Source: Herpetomonas samuelpessoai (Eukaryota; Euglenozoa; Kinetoplastea; Trypanosomatida; Trypanosomatidae). Taken from it: a DNA stretch of 64,000 nt. The DNA lies in contig JASAOC010002109.1 in assembly GCA_030849835.1 (NCBI GenBank), positions 1 through 64,000 of the forward strand, given 5' to 3'. Shown piece after piece: positions 1 to 9,899 of the stretch. Numbering within the stretch: position 1 is the stretch's first letter; each line of letters opens with the position of its first letter. The notes under the pieces are model-generated. The model was not told the DNA's origin, did no database searches, and saw nothing but the letters and a program-made list of their open reading frames with translations. Position numbers and translations under genes: made by a program.

Positions 1-91
1 CCTCATTCTCAAGGCACGCCGTCTTCAGCTTCAGATTGTGGATCTTCTGCTTGCGCGCGGCCTCGAGTCCAGTGGCTTCCTCAGCGGACAT
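1..91 (-). CDS. PFR: Paraflagellar rod protein (PFR1/PFR2 family), 5' end only
   Basis: Only the first 30 codons are in the window; the gene continues past base 1. The start ATG lies at 89-91 on the minus strand. The peptide contains EAARKQKIHNLKLKTACLEN, which I recognise as the highly conserved N-terminal block of the major paraflagellar rod proteins. These are coiled-coil structural proteins of the lattice that runs beside the flagellar axoneme of kinetoplastids and euglenids. The short acidic lead before the block varies between paralogues, so PFR1 and PFR2 cannot be told apart. PFR genes are often tandem arrays in trypanosomatids; further copies could lie beyond the left edge. This is the best single marker of the lineage in the window. 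Confidence 0.85.
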   Translation of the reverse strand, partial: MSAEEATGLEAARKQKIHNLKLKTACLENE

Positions 92-805
92 CGTGATCGG
101 TTGGAGGTATTTAGAAGTAAGAGGAAAGAAAGGGTGTAGAGGGAAGAGGAGTGGGGGTAGATTACAGTGTTGCTTGTGTGGGAATGCGGAGAAGAGAATA
201 GAAAGAAAGACTTACGTGAAAGGACTATATACGAAGAAGTGAAGGAAGAGTGCTTTAAATGGGGATAATTACTATGAGAAAGAGAGAGGAAGTCAAGATA
301 GAAACAGGAAGCAAGGAGAAGGTAGGTGGAGCGGAAATTGGTGGGCGAGTGGTCCGTAGCGCCATGAGGACGAAGCTGGAAAGTCGAACGAGCGAAGCGT
401 GCAGAGTACATCACGATAAGATAGCACGATAAGCGAGACTGGTAGGCGAACCGACCAGGACGAGTGTCATAAAAAAAAAAAAAGAGCATTATCAGTTGTC
501 TGTCCGCGATTTACTTAGAGTGAGGTGTGTACGTTGCGAGAGTTAAAACATGCGTCGGTGAAGTTTATGGAGGCAGCAAAGGCGAGACATGTGAAAGCGA
601 ACAAGTGGCACGGGTGACATGCATCAAGAGGTTAAACACAGGGGGCGTGTGCAGGCAATCGCAAGGGAATGTACAGAATATCACGTTGGTCAAAGGTCAC
701 CTCAACGGCGCGACATCTTGTGTCGCAGGTAGTGCCTTTGACGGGCGTCAATGAAGCGAGCATGGGTGGTGAATCCTGGGAAAGCAGGGTTCATGTGTCT
801 GGGGC
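92..805. other. Intergenic: PFR 5' flank and DPH1 3' UTR
   Basis: No gene seen. It carries a purine-rich plus strand at about 110-330 and a run of 13 A at 471-483, which read as polypyrimidine on the transcribed strand and could direct trans-splicing of the PFR message. Open frames here are biased toward Phe/Ser and look like by-products of these tracts. Confidence 0.7.
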
Positions 806-1978
806 TTAGATAGACTTGTCTGTGTACACCGCCCAGTTCCCGCCTGCTTTGGAGTAGTGATCCATGGGGTACTCCGCCCCCCATTCGGCGCCGCCCAGCA
901 CTACCTCGGCCTCATAGGGGGACAACAAGGGGCGATCGAACGCGTAGCCCCAGTCAATGGACAGGCGAGGGCAGGCCACCTGAATATAGCAATCCACGTC
1001 CTGCAGCTGCGCCAGCGTCTTTGGGAAAATCTCCGACATGAGCAGCAACACCACCTTCTTGCCCTGTCGGTTTGCTAGAGCGATAATGCGGTCGACAATA
1101 CGAGGGTTCCCTTGGCGGCCGAGCGTGCCCATGACGAGGGCAAAGCTCTGCGCGGAGCGGGCCTTGTCAATGGCCTCCTTCCGAAGCATGCGCATCTCTG
1201 GGGTGTTGTAGCTCTCCTTGGTGAGTGTCTTGGTGTAAGGGTCGTACTGCAGCGCATCGAGGCCAGGATGGGCAATCAAGAAGGACTCTAGGTGGAAGCG
1301 GCCGTCGCCCACGTACAGTACCATGTCCACATCCTTGGTATCCACCTTTGGGCTCGTGCAGCCGAGAATTTCACCGGTGGAGAGGGGCCGGTTTTGTGGC
1401 ACAATAACGGGCGTTGTGAAGTGGTCCTTGAGCAGCTGCAGTGCAGCGCGCATGGAGGAGATAAACTGCACTGTCCCAATGCAGGCGAGGCGGGTTTCAG
1501 GGGGCACGAGAGCCTTGACAGTGTCCACCAGATGCTGCACGTCAATGTCAATTTCGACAAAAACGTACATCATGTTCGCCACGCAGCAGTCCTTAATCGA
1601 GATGAGACAGCTGTGGCCGTAGTGAATCACAAAGTCACATCCCAGCGCGGCGGCAGAGAAGTCATCGACGCAGCACGCGCCGTACGTCACGTCACCAAGG
1701 ATCACCATCTCGGCGCCGGTCTTGGATTCAAGAATATCAGCAATTGGGGCGGCGAACATGAGCAACCCCTCTGGGAACTGCAAGGCGACCCTCGTGGCCT
1801 TCTTCTCCAGAATGCGTTTTACACACTTGTCAATTTCGAAGCGGTAGTTCGTCGGAAGCCCGAGTTCCGCCTGTTCCTTGCGGTGGTCGTGGGCCTCGCC
1901 GCCATCGGTCTGTGTGGGGTTCGTGCCGTCCTCCGCAGGGCCACGCGGCTGGTGGTCACGGTGCACCTCGACAGACAT
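806..1978 (-). CDS. DPH1: Diphthamide biosynthesis protein 1 (DPH1)
   Basis: 390 residues. Radical 3-amino-3-carboxypropyl transferase that, with DPH2, transfers the aminocarboxypropyl group of SAM to the conserved histidine of elongation factor 2, the first step of diphthamide synthesis in the cytosol. The three expected 4Fe-4S cysteine sites are present: VTYGACCVDDFSA (Cys about 102/103), GEILGCTSP (Cys 207) and QVACPRLSIDWG (Cys 336). HYGHSCL after the first site is typical of DPH1 rather than DPH2, and the length suits the family. The frame extends four codons upstream only to a GTG; I use the ATG at 1976-1978. The first 40 residues are charged, low complexity and probably disordered. Neighbours are functionally unrelated. 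Confidence 0.93.
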   Translation of the reverse strand: MSVEVHRDHQPRGPAEDGTNPTQTDGGEAHDHRKEQAELGLPTNYRFEIDKCVKRILEKKATRVALQFPEGLLMFAAPIADILESKTGAEMVILGDVTYGACCVDDFSAAALGCDFVIHYGHSCLISIKDCCVANMMYVFVEIDIDVQHLVDTVKALVPPETRLACIGTVQFISSMRAALQLLKDHFTTPVIVPQNRPLSTGEILGCTSPKVDTKDVDMVLYVGDGRFHLESFLIAHPGLDALQYDPYTKTLTKESYNTPEMRMLRKEAIDKARSAQSFALVMGTLGRQGNPRIVDRIIALANRQGKKVVLLLMSEIFPKTLAQLQDVDCYIQVACPRLSIDWGYAFDRPLLSPYEAEVVLGGAEWGAEYPMDHYSKAGGNWAVYTDKSI

Positions 1979-2940
1979 GAAGGGTACCACCAGGGAAGAA
2001 TGCCGTCAACGTAGAAGACAGAAGAAAAAAAAAAAATCTTCCGCGGCGGAGCAACTAATAAGAGGTGATGAAGCACTACGGTAGCCAAGGCAATGGTGAT
2101 GAAATGGTCAACACGAGTGCGTGAGAAGCCAACACAATGAAAGTGGAGGAAGCGAGCAAGAAAGTGGCCCAGCGTCATGGCGGAAGGGTGTCTTCATGAC
2201 CAGGTGAGAAGGTGGCACACGTGTGTCGTGCCCCATCGAAAGCGCAGACCCACTTCATTTATCAGGCAACAGTGAGAACAAACAACCAGAGTCCCTAGGG
2301 GAAGGGGAAAAAGAAATACAAATACTAGTACCGATCCATCGCGGCAACCGCGTTCATGAGGTATCCACCGCGAGCCCCATCTACAAACACGGCAAGCACA
2401 CCCGATCCCGGTGCTACAGGGAAACGAAACAACAACAGAAGGAGCAGCAGCCGACTGCGTCAATGAGCAGTCTTCAACAAGGACACGCAAATGTGTTTCC
2501 TATTCATGTGATTTTACGTAAACTTTGTGTGATTTGTTTCATGGGATTGTACAAGCAGAAAGGGGGTAGAGGTAGTGAGAAAAACACAAACAAACGAAGA
2601 TTACCGTGGGCGGAACGTGCGCCCTCCCTCCTTCCGCTACGCGGTCCCTCCCGCCGTTGGAACAGCCGCCAACGATAGACGGAGAAAAAGTCGTAAGGAG
2701 TGAAGAGGAAGAAGGCTGCGACAGCGGGGCCTCGAGACGTTGGGGGAGCCAAAGACATTTGCACCGAAGCCGATTGACGGTACCCGCGCAGGAACGAGAC
2801 ATGTTGGCTACGCTCATCAGCCCGCACTCCACCCATGTCGGGTGAGCAAGAAAAGAGAAGAGCCGTGATCGGCCAAACAGTCAGCAACGCACCTGTGCCA
2901 ACGTGTGTGGATGTGTGTGCGTGCGTGTGCGCGTGACACA
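1979..2940. other. Intergenic between DPH1 and the BRCT protein
   Basis: No gene seen. A run of A at 2025-2036 (poly-T on the transcribed strand) lies just upstream of DPH1 and a GT-rich stretch at about 2895-2935 lies just after the BRCT gene stop. No AG follows the poly-T run before the DPH1 ATG, so the splice acceptor may be further upstream, near 2057-2060. Confidence 0.6.
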
Positions 2941-5900
2941 CTACGAAGTGGTGCCACGTGCCTTTGCCAAGGTCTTGTGCTTCCGGTAGAGCACGGTGTC
3001 TCGCTCCTCAAAGGGATTCTGCGTGCAGAGATAGTTGAGCACATAGTCAATCATGAGAACGGGATGCGCCGCGGGGGTGCCAAGGTACGCCTCCAGCTGC
3101 TCCAGTTCCCAGTCCGCCTCGTCGGATAAGATGAAGTGCTCGCCATCGTCGCCACCTGCCACGGGTTTCTCGAGCTTCGTTTTCCGGCCCTTGACCCCAC
3201 GCTTCGGTGCTGGGACAGAGGCCGCCCTCACGAGCTGCTCCGCCGAGGCTTGCGTGACCTCAAGGCAGCCACCCGTTTCAAGCACGCGCCGGAAGCACGC
3301 GAAGCGGGTCGCGCTGCAGGTCAGGGTAACCTTCCACAGTGCGAAAGGGACGTGTGAGTTGGGTGCCACGGCCTGTGCGAGACGGCGGTTGAGCGCGCAG
3401 CCAGCGGCCAGCTTGACCTCAAGGTGTTTCAGGTTCTGCCGCTCTGCCGCTTCACGGGTCCACTGGTGCGCGGCGGCCTCGACGGCTGGCCCGCGAGTGC
3501 GACCCCGTGGGCCCAGCGGTGCGGGTTGGCCCGCGGCCAGTAAGAAGGAAGGCTGCAGCACCCACTTCCCCGCGGCCATGCAGCAGAGGAACTGCACCGA
3601 CGACATGAGCTTGCCCGTCACAAAGTGCGTGCAGTCCTTCACCTCGGTCACGAGCTGCCAGTGTGCGTTGGCCTCGAGGGCGGCCTGTACCACCGCCCCT
3701 TGCCGCCGCAGGGACTCCTCCACGTAGAGAAGCACAGCGGCAGGGGGCTCCGCGGCGGTGGCCTCCCAGCATTCTCCCCTGGCCTTGCCCACGTCGTCGT
3801 CGCCGTCGTCGCGCGCCTTGTCTAGCGCCGCCAAACCGCCCGTGTGGTTGTAAACGACCTGCTGCGACTCGACGGGGGCCGCTGTCTTTTCTGCCGCGCG
3901 TGTGTGGAAGCCGCGGCCAAAGGAAGTGCGGCCCATGGGAGTGCCGATGCCGCTCCCTGCGCCTCGCGGACTCGAAGGGGTAGGCAGCGGCAAGGCAGGA
4001 GGGACGGTGACGGCCTGTGCGCCGCCGCCGGCGACAACTGCGGAGGAGGTACTGGCTTCAGGCTCACTGCCTGCAGGATCGTCTTCACCGAGAAGGCCAA
4101 GGCCGACGCCAAGTGCCGGTGCGCCAAGCACTCCCGTGTGGGCCGTCGCACCAGTCACGAATGCCTCCATATCCTCCCACCGCTGCTGCAAGGACATGGC
4201 CATCGTCTCCGTCTCGTAACGCTCCAGCGCGGGCACGGGGACAGGTGGTGGTGGAGGTGGCGGCGGTTGCGAACCTGCCTCGGTGTCGTGCTCATCCGCC
4301 GAGGCAGCCGCGGACGGTGCCCTCGCCTCCTCTTCCTCCGCAGGTGTCTTCCCCGCGGCGATGGGGACCTTCTCCAAGGAGACGCTCGACGCTCCGGCGG
4401 TGGGGGTGGCAGCCGCGTGTCCCGGGGCGGTGGAGGAGCAAGAGCTCGAGGCACAGGAGCCGTCCGCGCGCGTAGGGGAGGGTTCTTCCTGCTCCACCCT
4501 GGCAGCCGCCTGTGAGAAAGGCGGTGCGTTTGCCGTCTCTGGCTTGGGCCGCTTGCGCTCCGGTGCATCTGCTTCCTCCACCTCCTGCGCTGCCAACGCG
4601 ACGCGGGCGGCAACGCCGTTGGTGTCGGAGATGCTGTTTGGGGATGCGGGAGCTGCAAGGCTATCATCCTTCTCTCGGGGAGCAGCGTGCAAGCTGGGAT
4701 CGGGTACTGGGTCAACGCCATTGGCATGCGCAGTGGTGGTGGTGGTGGTGGCGCTCGAAACGACAGGAGGCAGTGATGGTCGTGCTAGAGGCTGAGGCGC
4801 TTGGTGAGAAGACGCCATCATTGACGGAAGCCCGTCACTGGGCCGCGCAGAGGTGATGGCGCTAGGGGCACCAGGCCAGGGAATGGTGTAGGAGTCACAC
4901 GGCAGCCACGCGCCGTGTGCGGCCGAGTCAGTCGCCCAGGTAACATCCACCAGGAGGACCGGTATGCCACCAGGCACATGGGAGAAGCGCTCGTGGAGAA
5001 CCTTCACCTTGGTCGACGACCCCACACGCTCAGGTGGTGCGAGGAGGTGGGTCGTCTCCTGCAGTCCGTCAGCACGCCGGTGCGTGGCGGCGGAGGAGGG
5101 ATGGTGGTTGTGTCGCCGCCGGTAGACAACGTCTTGCACGACGGCTGGTAGGCCTGCGCGTGCAATGCATGCCCGTACATTGCGCATCTCCTCCAGATCT
5201 AAGGTGGTGAAGGCGAGGACAGGCATCGCGGCCACGGACACGGCTGACGAAGCCGCGGATGTGCGGACAGGGACGCGGTATGGGAGGCATGAAATGCGGT
5301 GTCGGCTGGTGACGCAGTCCACGAGCCAACGAAGGCGCACGTACTCGAGCCCTGGGCGAAACGACGCTGTGTCGACAAGGAAGCATGGCGAACCATCTTG
5401 AGGAGAGACACCCACCACAGCGTCGTCAAGGACGATGTGGGTCATGTCCGGGTCGGCTGGGCTCGTCGCCAAACGGGCACCAGCGTCCTCCACCAGCCGT
5501 GCCACCTCGTGCCGCAGGGTGGCATCTTGTGTTGGGCACCAGACGCAAACATCCGTCATGGGCTCCATGCGTGCCTGGGACGAGTCTCGGCTCCGCTTCC
5601 ACCGTGTGTCCACGCCACCTGCCATGTCAAGGGTGAGGGAAGGACGTGGGACGTCTAGCGACGGGCGATAGCGCGGTGCGATGGCGCGGTGCGGCGGAGG
5701 GGTTGGCGCGCACGAGGCCGCCGCCAGTCGCCCATCCATACCGTACCGTGACGCCTGGCGCGACGACAGCCGCATCGGCGCCTCATGCATCGCTGAGCCA
5801 CCGTAGCACAGGAGAAACTGGGACATCGTCATGTACGGAATGTCGTAGGTGCGCGCAAAGTCAAGCTTGCGCTGGTTGGGTGAGTAGCGCCGCAGGGGAT

Positions 5901-6360
5901 CGGGGTCGGGCCCAATTAGCACGCGGCACCGCTTATCCAGTGTTGGCTGGCACACGCATCCGCACTCGTCTTGCAGCTGCTGTGACTCGGTGGTGCTGAG
6001 GCCCATGACGCCCATCCGCTCCCCTCGCACCGAGTGGCGCAGGTCAAAGGCATCAAGCGTCTTCACGGCGCAGCCACCACGGGTGACCCAGTCCTCTGTC
6101 ACACATGGTATGTTGCTGCGCCGCGCCGCACGCACCTTCTCGGACGGCTGTGCGGTGAATGGACGGTGCACAACGAGAGCACTGCAGCCAACCCACAGGT
6201 CTTCCGTGAACTGTCCGCCACGAGCTCGAATGGTCTCCGCCAGCGCCAGGGCCCCGCTCTTGGAGTAGCCCGTCACCGTCACCAGCGGCGCATGCGTGGA
6301 AGTCCCCCTTTCCCGAGAGTTAAAGTGCGCTTCCATCGTTTTCGCGCTGTCCCACAGCAT
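2941..6360 (-). CDS. Multi-BRCT protein, TopBP1/Dpb11/Rad4-like
   Basis: 1139 residues. I see four BRCT-like units in the N-terminal half (about 25-97, 115-187 partial, 270-365, 380-493) and two near the C-terminus (about 900-985 and 1010-1110). Each has a hydrophobic first strand (VTVTGYSKSG; VWCPTQDATL; VLAFTTLDLEE; VTLTCSATRF) and a late Trp or aromatic helix (TEDWV, LRWLVDC, VTWATDS, KWVLQPSF). About 400 residues of Pro/Ala/Glu/Ser-rich low complexity separate the groups. The paired-BRCT plan is that of phosphopeptide-binding scaffolds of replication initiation and checkpoint signalling (TopBP1/Dpb11/Rad4); PTIP or Rtt107-like scaffolds are alternatives. The frame runs further only to a TTG; the first ATG is at 6358-6360, and a second at codon 9 is also plausible. 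No catalytic domain seen. Confidence 0.75.
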   Translation of the reverse strand: MLWDSAKTMEAHFNSRERGTSTHAPLVTVTGYSKSGALALAETIRARGGQFTEDLWVGCSALVVHRPFTAQPSEKVRAARRSNIPCVTEDWVTRGGCAVKTLDAFDLRHSVRGERMGVMGLSTTESQQLQDECGCVCQPTLDKRCRVLIGPDPDPLRRYSPNQRKLDFARTYDIPYMTMSQFLLCYGGSAMHEAPMRLSSRQASRYGMDGRLAAASCAPTPPPHRAIAPRYRPSLDVPRPSLTLDMAGGVDTRWKRSRDSSQARMEPMTDVCVWCPTQDATLRHEVARLVEDAGARLATSPADPDMTHIVLDDAVVGVSPQDGSPCFLVDTASFRPGLEYVRLRWLVDCVTSRHRISCLPYRVPVRTSAASSAVSVAAMPVLAFTTLDLEEMRNVRACIARAGLPAVVQDVVYRRRHNHHPSSAATHRRADGLQETTHLLAPPERVGSSTKVKVLHERFSHVPGGIPVLLVDVTWATDSAAHGAWLPCDSYTIPWPGAPSAITSARPSDGLPSMMASSHQAPQPLARPSLPPVVSSATTTTTTAHANGVDPVPDPSLHAAPREKDDSLAAPASPNSISDTNGVAARVALAAQEVEEADAPERKRPKPETANAPPFSQAAARVEQEEPSPTRADGSCASSSCSSTAPGHAAATPTAGASSVSLEKVPIAAGKTPAEEEEARAPSAAASADEHDTEAGSQPPPPPPPPVPVPALERYETETMAMSLQQRWEDMEAFVTGATAHTGVLGAPALGVGLGLLGEDDPAGSEPEASTSSAVVAGGGAQAVTVPPALPLPTPSSPRGAGSGIGTPMGRTSFGRGFHTRAAEKTAAPVESQQVVYNHTGGLAALDKARDDGDDDVGKARGECWEATAAEPPAAVLLYVEESLRRQGAVVQAALEANAHWQLVTEVKDCTHFVTGKLMSSVQFLCCMAAGKWVLQPSFLLAAGQPAPLGPRGRTRGPAVEAAAHQWTREAAERQNLKHLEVKLAAGCALNRRLAQAVAPNSHVPFALWKVTLTCSATRFACFRRVLETGGCLEVTQASAEQLVRAASVPAPKRGVKGRKTKLEKPVAGGDDGEHFILSDEADWELEQLEAYLGTPAAHPVLMIDYVLNYLCTQNPFEERDTVLYRKHKTLAKARGTTS

Positions 6361-7194
6361 CGCGAGCTGCAATTTCGTATGTGTTGTCTCTAGTTGCCCG
6401 AGGCAAAGGGACCGCAGGGAAGTGAAACGGCCAGCGAAGCCTAGGATATTGGTTTTCTAAAAGTTGGTTTATTCTATTGAGAAACGACAGGTGGGCCCTG
6501 TAAAAGGAAACGAAAACGATAGCAGTAAGATAAGAAGGAAGTGGTTGAAAATAAAGCAAGTGCTTCATCACCCATCAAAGACGGCGAGGCATCGTGCTGG
6601 GACGAATAGGAGAGAGGTGGAGAGAGGACGCAGATCACCCACGGCCCACGTTGTGCCACCAAAAAGCACATCCCTCTCCGGGGTCTCTTCCACAACCTTC
6701 GATGCACCTCATCCGCAATCGCACGACAGGCGTCTTCGTACGCAAAGGCTTCCAGAGCAGCGCTCACAGTTCTGCCAACGGCGTGTCACCATAAAAGCAG
6801 CTTGTTTGAGTACTCCAGAGGTGCCCATCTGCAAAGAACATCTACTGTGTGAGATGCGCCGTTTTCACCTGAGCAAGTGCAAGCCGACGCTGACCGTTGA
6901 CCGCCCACCTGGGCACACTTCCTCGCTGTGCGCTACACCACTATTCCCTTGAGGTTTCTGAAATATTGTTGGTTTCTTTTCTTCTTCTTGTCGTAACGAG
7001 TGGAGCTCTCCTTTCGTTCCGTTTTCAAAAGAAGCGGACAAAACGAAGAAGCTCCGCAGGAACACAGGAAAAAGCGGGGGAGAAATACACAAATGAAAAG
7101 AAGAGCGCCCAGCAGCTGCTACTGTACAAGCATGTGTAGAGAGAGAAGGCGAAACCACGGGAAGGCTGGCCTCCTGTGACTCTCTGCAAAGCTC
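6361..7194. other. Intergenic between the BRCT gene and RPS15A
   Basis: No gene seen. It holds the 5' flank of the BRCT gene (purine-rich plus strand at 6475-6560) and the 3' UTR of RPS15A. Small frames with Phe/Ser/Lys bias are not supported. Confidence 0.65.
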
Positions 7195-7587
7195 TTAGTA
7201 GAAGAAGCCGAGAACCTTGCCACCGGTGTTGCGGGCACGGGCCTCCTCGTGGTCCATGATGCCGAGGGAGGTCGTGAGCACGATGAAGCCAAACTGACGG
7301 GAGGGGAGAATGTTCTTCATCCACTTCTCGTAGTCGGTGGTGTTGCAATCGAAGCGGGGGCAGATGGCACCGCACTTGTTGAGGCGACCGTTGAGGTTGA
7401 CCACAATCTTGCCGGCGCGGTGGTCATCGATGATCTCAAAGTCACCAATGTACCCGTGCTTCTGCATCACACGCAGGAACTTCACCACCACCTTGGAGGA
7501 GGGGCGGATCAGCACCTGGCGCTTGCCACGGCGCTCAGCGCTCGCAATGGTGCGGAGCGCGTTGGCCAGAACGCTCATCATCGTCAT
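7195..7587 (-). CDS. RPS15A: 40S ribosomal protein S15A (uS8)
   Basis: 130 residues, the exact family length. Structural protein of the small ribosomal subunit body that contacts 18S rRNA. The sequence shows the conserved core [40 protein letters not shown] and the diagnostic C-terminal block [17 protein letters not shown] followed by GGKVLGFFY. It begins [11 protein letters not shown]; the first ATG is used and the Met at codon 3 or 4 is an alternative. A strong polypyrimidine tract and a single AG lie 15-16 bases upstream, giving the very short 5' UTR expected of a highly expressed trypanosomatid ribosomal-protein message. Confidence 0.98.
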   Translation of the reverse strand: MTMMSVLANALRTIASAERRGKRQVLIRPSSKVVVKFLRVMQKHGYIGDFEIIDDHRAGKIVVNLNGRLNKCGAICPRFDCNTTDYEKWMKNILPSRQFGFIVLTTSLGIMDHEEARARNTGGKVLGFFY

Positions 7588-8082
7588 TTTCGAGGAGGGG
7601 GCTAGGGAGTATGGAGATGACGATTTTTAAAAAAGAAAAGCGAAGAAAGGAAAGGAAGAGAAGGGAGGGGATTCAAAGGGGAGCAACCAGAGAGGAAGGG
7701 AGAAGAAGGAGAAATTGGGCAGAGGAGCTAATGTGAGTCGTGGGCACACACGACACTTAAGCGAAGGCTAAGTCCAGAGTTCCTTGTCTCCTGCCAGATA
7801 ACTCGTCTGACAAGGTTGCCAGGGCTGGACATCTCATCTAGTGTGTGAAGCGCTTCCACTAACCTTTTTGAGATTCTTTTTTTTTTCACTCGTTTTTCTC
7901 GTTCCTCTCTTTTTTTTTTTGTTTTCCACTTCCGAATGTGGTTGTGGGTAGGGGAGAAGTTGATGGCTCCAGGGCCCTTCGGGATATCATGAAACGTGCC
8001 AAGTGTCCAGGTAACCTGTGAAAGCAACACATCAGCACCCCACAGGGGGATTTGAAGAAGGGGGAGAAGACAGGGGTGACGT
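7588..8082. other. Intergenic upstream of RPS15A
   Basis: Apart from the acceptor tract of RPS15A, it has two T-rich runs on the plus strand (about 7868-7925). No gene seen. Confidence 0.65.
7602..7603 (-). promoter_or_regulatory. Predicted spliced-leader acceptor AG for RPS15A
   Basis: On the minus strand a long C/T tract (about 7630-7680) is followed by its first AG at 7602-7603, then 14 bases to the ATG. This is the usual kinetoplastid trans-splicing arrangement. Prediction from sequence only. Confidence 0.6.
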
Positions 8083-9021
8083 TCACTCGTCAAACCCAAG
8101 GCTTGCATGTTGAAAACGGGCGATGAGCCCATCCAGTTCGTCCAACTCGCTCTCCGAGTCGTCCTCGATAATAAAGTGTGGGGCTGCTGGCAGAGGCACG
8201 GACGCAGGGGCATACAAACGGAAAGGTTCTGCGTTGACAGAGAGAGTGGTCGTGGTGCTGTGAACGTTGGGGTGGGGTGGTAATGATGACGGAACGAACG
8301 TCTGTGGAGCAAGGAAGACTGCGTGAGTTTGGGTTTGGGACGGCACGCCAACTGCACGGCTCAGCGGCACCGCTGGTCCTCCGCTTTGAACCGCCGTATG
8401 CGAGTGCGGCGGTGGAGGAGCCACCATCACGTGAGACGTCTGCGCAGCGGTGTTGCCTGACGGGAGCGGAGGCGGAAAGCCGTGCGACGACTGCGTCTGC
8501 CGCCTCACGCTGGGCGGACTCCGTCGCAACCTGCGGGTGGAGGATTGGCTCGGCACCGATGCAGCCGTGGCGGGTGTCTTCACTTCTGGGCGGTGTGCAA
8601 CGGAGGCAGCAGGGAACGTGCCAAGGACCGGTACCCCTTCACGAGATACTTCCACATATTCACCCCTTTCATCATCTGACGAATCCTCCTCGTGCAGTGC
8701 GAGACGAGGAATCATGATCTCCTCGAAAAACACATGACTAGCGCGCTTTCGTTCCTGTTCATCCCCAGATGCCGGTGGAGCAACCCCAGAGACGAGCTCG
8801 CGAGCATGCACATCACTGGATGATGTGGGACTGGCCCCACAGTCGTCATCGTCCTCGTCGCACAATGCCCCGCCTGCCTGTAGGAGTCGTTTCACGCGGT
8901 GATCAATGAACTCTAAACTTCCTCCTGGACGAGCAGGTGGAACTTGGTCGGAAGAAGATCCGCCAGACTGCGAGCCTGACCGAAGTTGCGACCGGTGACG
9001 TGAGACCGTGGAACGGGGCAT
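8083..9021 (-). CDS. Unknown Ser/Pro-rich protein with acidic C-terminus
   Basis: 312 residues, family not recognised. The N-terminal 25 residues are basic and Arg/Ser-rich, then come acidic clusters (CDEDDDD about 52-60; EEDSSDDERGE about 110-120), a long Ser/Thr/Pro/His-rich middle with short proline runs, and a C-terminal acidic segment (IIEDDSESELDELDGL) that turns into a short amphipathic helix ending the protein. No membrane segment, coiled coil or catalytic motif is visible; it is probably largely disordered. The frame extends upstream only to a GTG, so I take the ATG at 9019-9021. An open frame of this length with kinetoplastid-like codon use is probably a real gene. Confidence 0.6.
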   Translation of the reverse strand: MPRSTVSRHRSQLRSGSQSGGSSSDQVPPARPGGSLEFIDHRVKRLLQAGGALCDEDDDDCGASPTSSSDVHARELVSGVAPPASGDEQERKRASHVFFEEIMIPRLALHEEDSSDDERGEYVEVSREGVPVLGTFPAASVAHRPEVKTPATAASVPSQSSTRRLRRSPPSVRRQTQSSHGFPPPLPSGNTAAQTSHVMVAPPPPHSHTAVQSGGPAVPLSRAVGVPSQTQTHAVFLAPQTFVPSSLPPHPNVHSTTTTLSVNAEPFRLYAPASVPLPAAPHFIIEDDSESELDELDGLIARFQHASLGFDE

Positions 9022-9899
9022 TGCGGGGAGAAAGGGGGGAAGAGGGAAGAGAGAAAACAGACCCACGCCTGGTGGCAGCAACCTCGAGTTGCGTTTCACT
9101 GTATTCCCTTTCTTCTTTTTTGTTTTTCAAAGCGCGGGAACCGAATCGATCGCTTGCCGTACTCCTTTTCTTTACAGCAAGCAATTTGCTCTTGTCTTCA
9201 ACTGTACGGCGGGGGGAACAGAAACGGTAAAGCGAGTCCTCTGTCACTTCACGTAACCACCGTGACAATCTGTCGCTCCTGTGACGGCGTTTTTGTCTGT
9301 TTGAAGAGGAGAGAGGCTTTAGCGCCTCGTTTTGTTTTCTTCCCAAGCGGTGGTGTAGTCCTGCACGACACGCGCTAGGAGCCCTCACCCACTTGTCTGT
9401 CACGTTCGAACGTCCAAGTACCAATACGTGAGGGACTGTGGAGCCTGGTACGCTCCGCTCGCAACTGGGTCTGTAGTGTAGGGAGAAGGACGCTGCTGTT
9501 ACCCTTGGCGGTACTGGGAAGAATACGAACCTGAGAGGATAGGAGGGGAAAGAAAAAAGGAGAAGTAGAGATGGGGAACGGGGCATCCGTCAACCGTATT
9601 ACGGGCCTCACAGGTGCACTTCCGCAGCGCGCATGGTTCTACATATCGACCTCATCGCTACGAGTGCGGGTTGACTGATCAGTAATTCTTGATGTGCATC
9701 ACTCTTCTCACATTTCCTTTCTGCCCTTTATTTTGTGGGGGAGGGTGTTCTGACGTGTTCGTCCGTTTGCTGTTGAGTTGCCCGAAGCAGCCAGGGGCGA
9801 TCATGCCCGCCTGTGTGGAAGCAGCAGAGGGAGTGTGGAAGGAGAGAAACAGTGGAAATAAAGGAAGGGCTGCGCGACCCTGCACGTGCGCGATGCGGC
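9022..9899. other. Intergenic between the unknown acidic protein and the folliculin-like gene
   Basis: No gene seen. It has a purine-rich plus strand at 9026-9060, mixed pyrimidine-rich stretches at 9105-9135 and A/G-rich DNA at about 9540-9575. One open frame on the minus strand here (to 9586) is antisense-like in composition and has no family resemblance. Confidence 0.6.

Noticed and set aside
31-489. Minus-strand frame of 152 codons over the PFR 5' flank
   Set aside because: Phe/Ser-rich translation of polypyrimidine UTR DNA and it overlaps the PFR start.
1292-2014. Plus-strand open frame of 240 codons
   Set aside because: Lies antisense to DPH1, which is unmistakable.
9402-9415. TTCGAA-containing sequence resembling a tRNA T loop
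   Set aside because: No acceptor, D or anticodon arms can be drawn around it.
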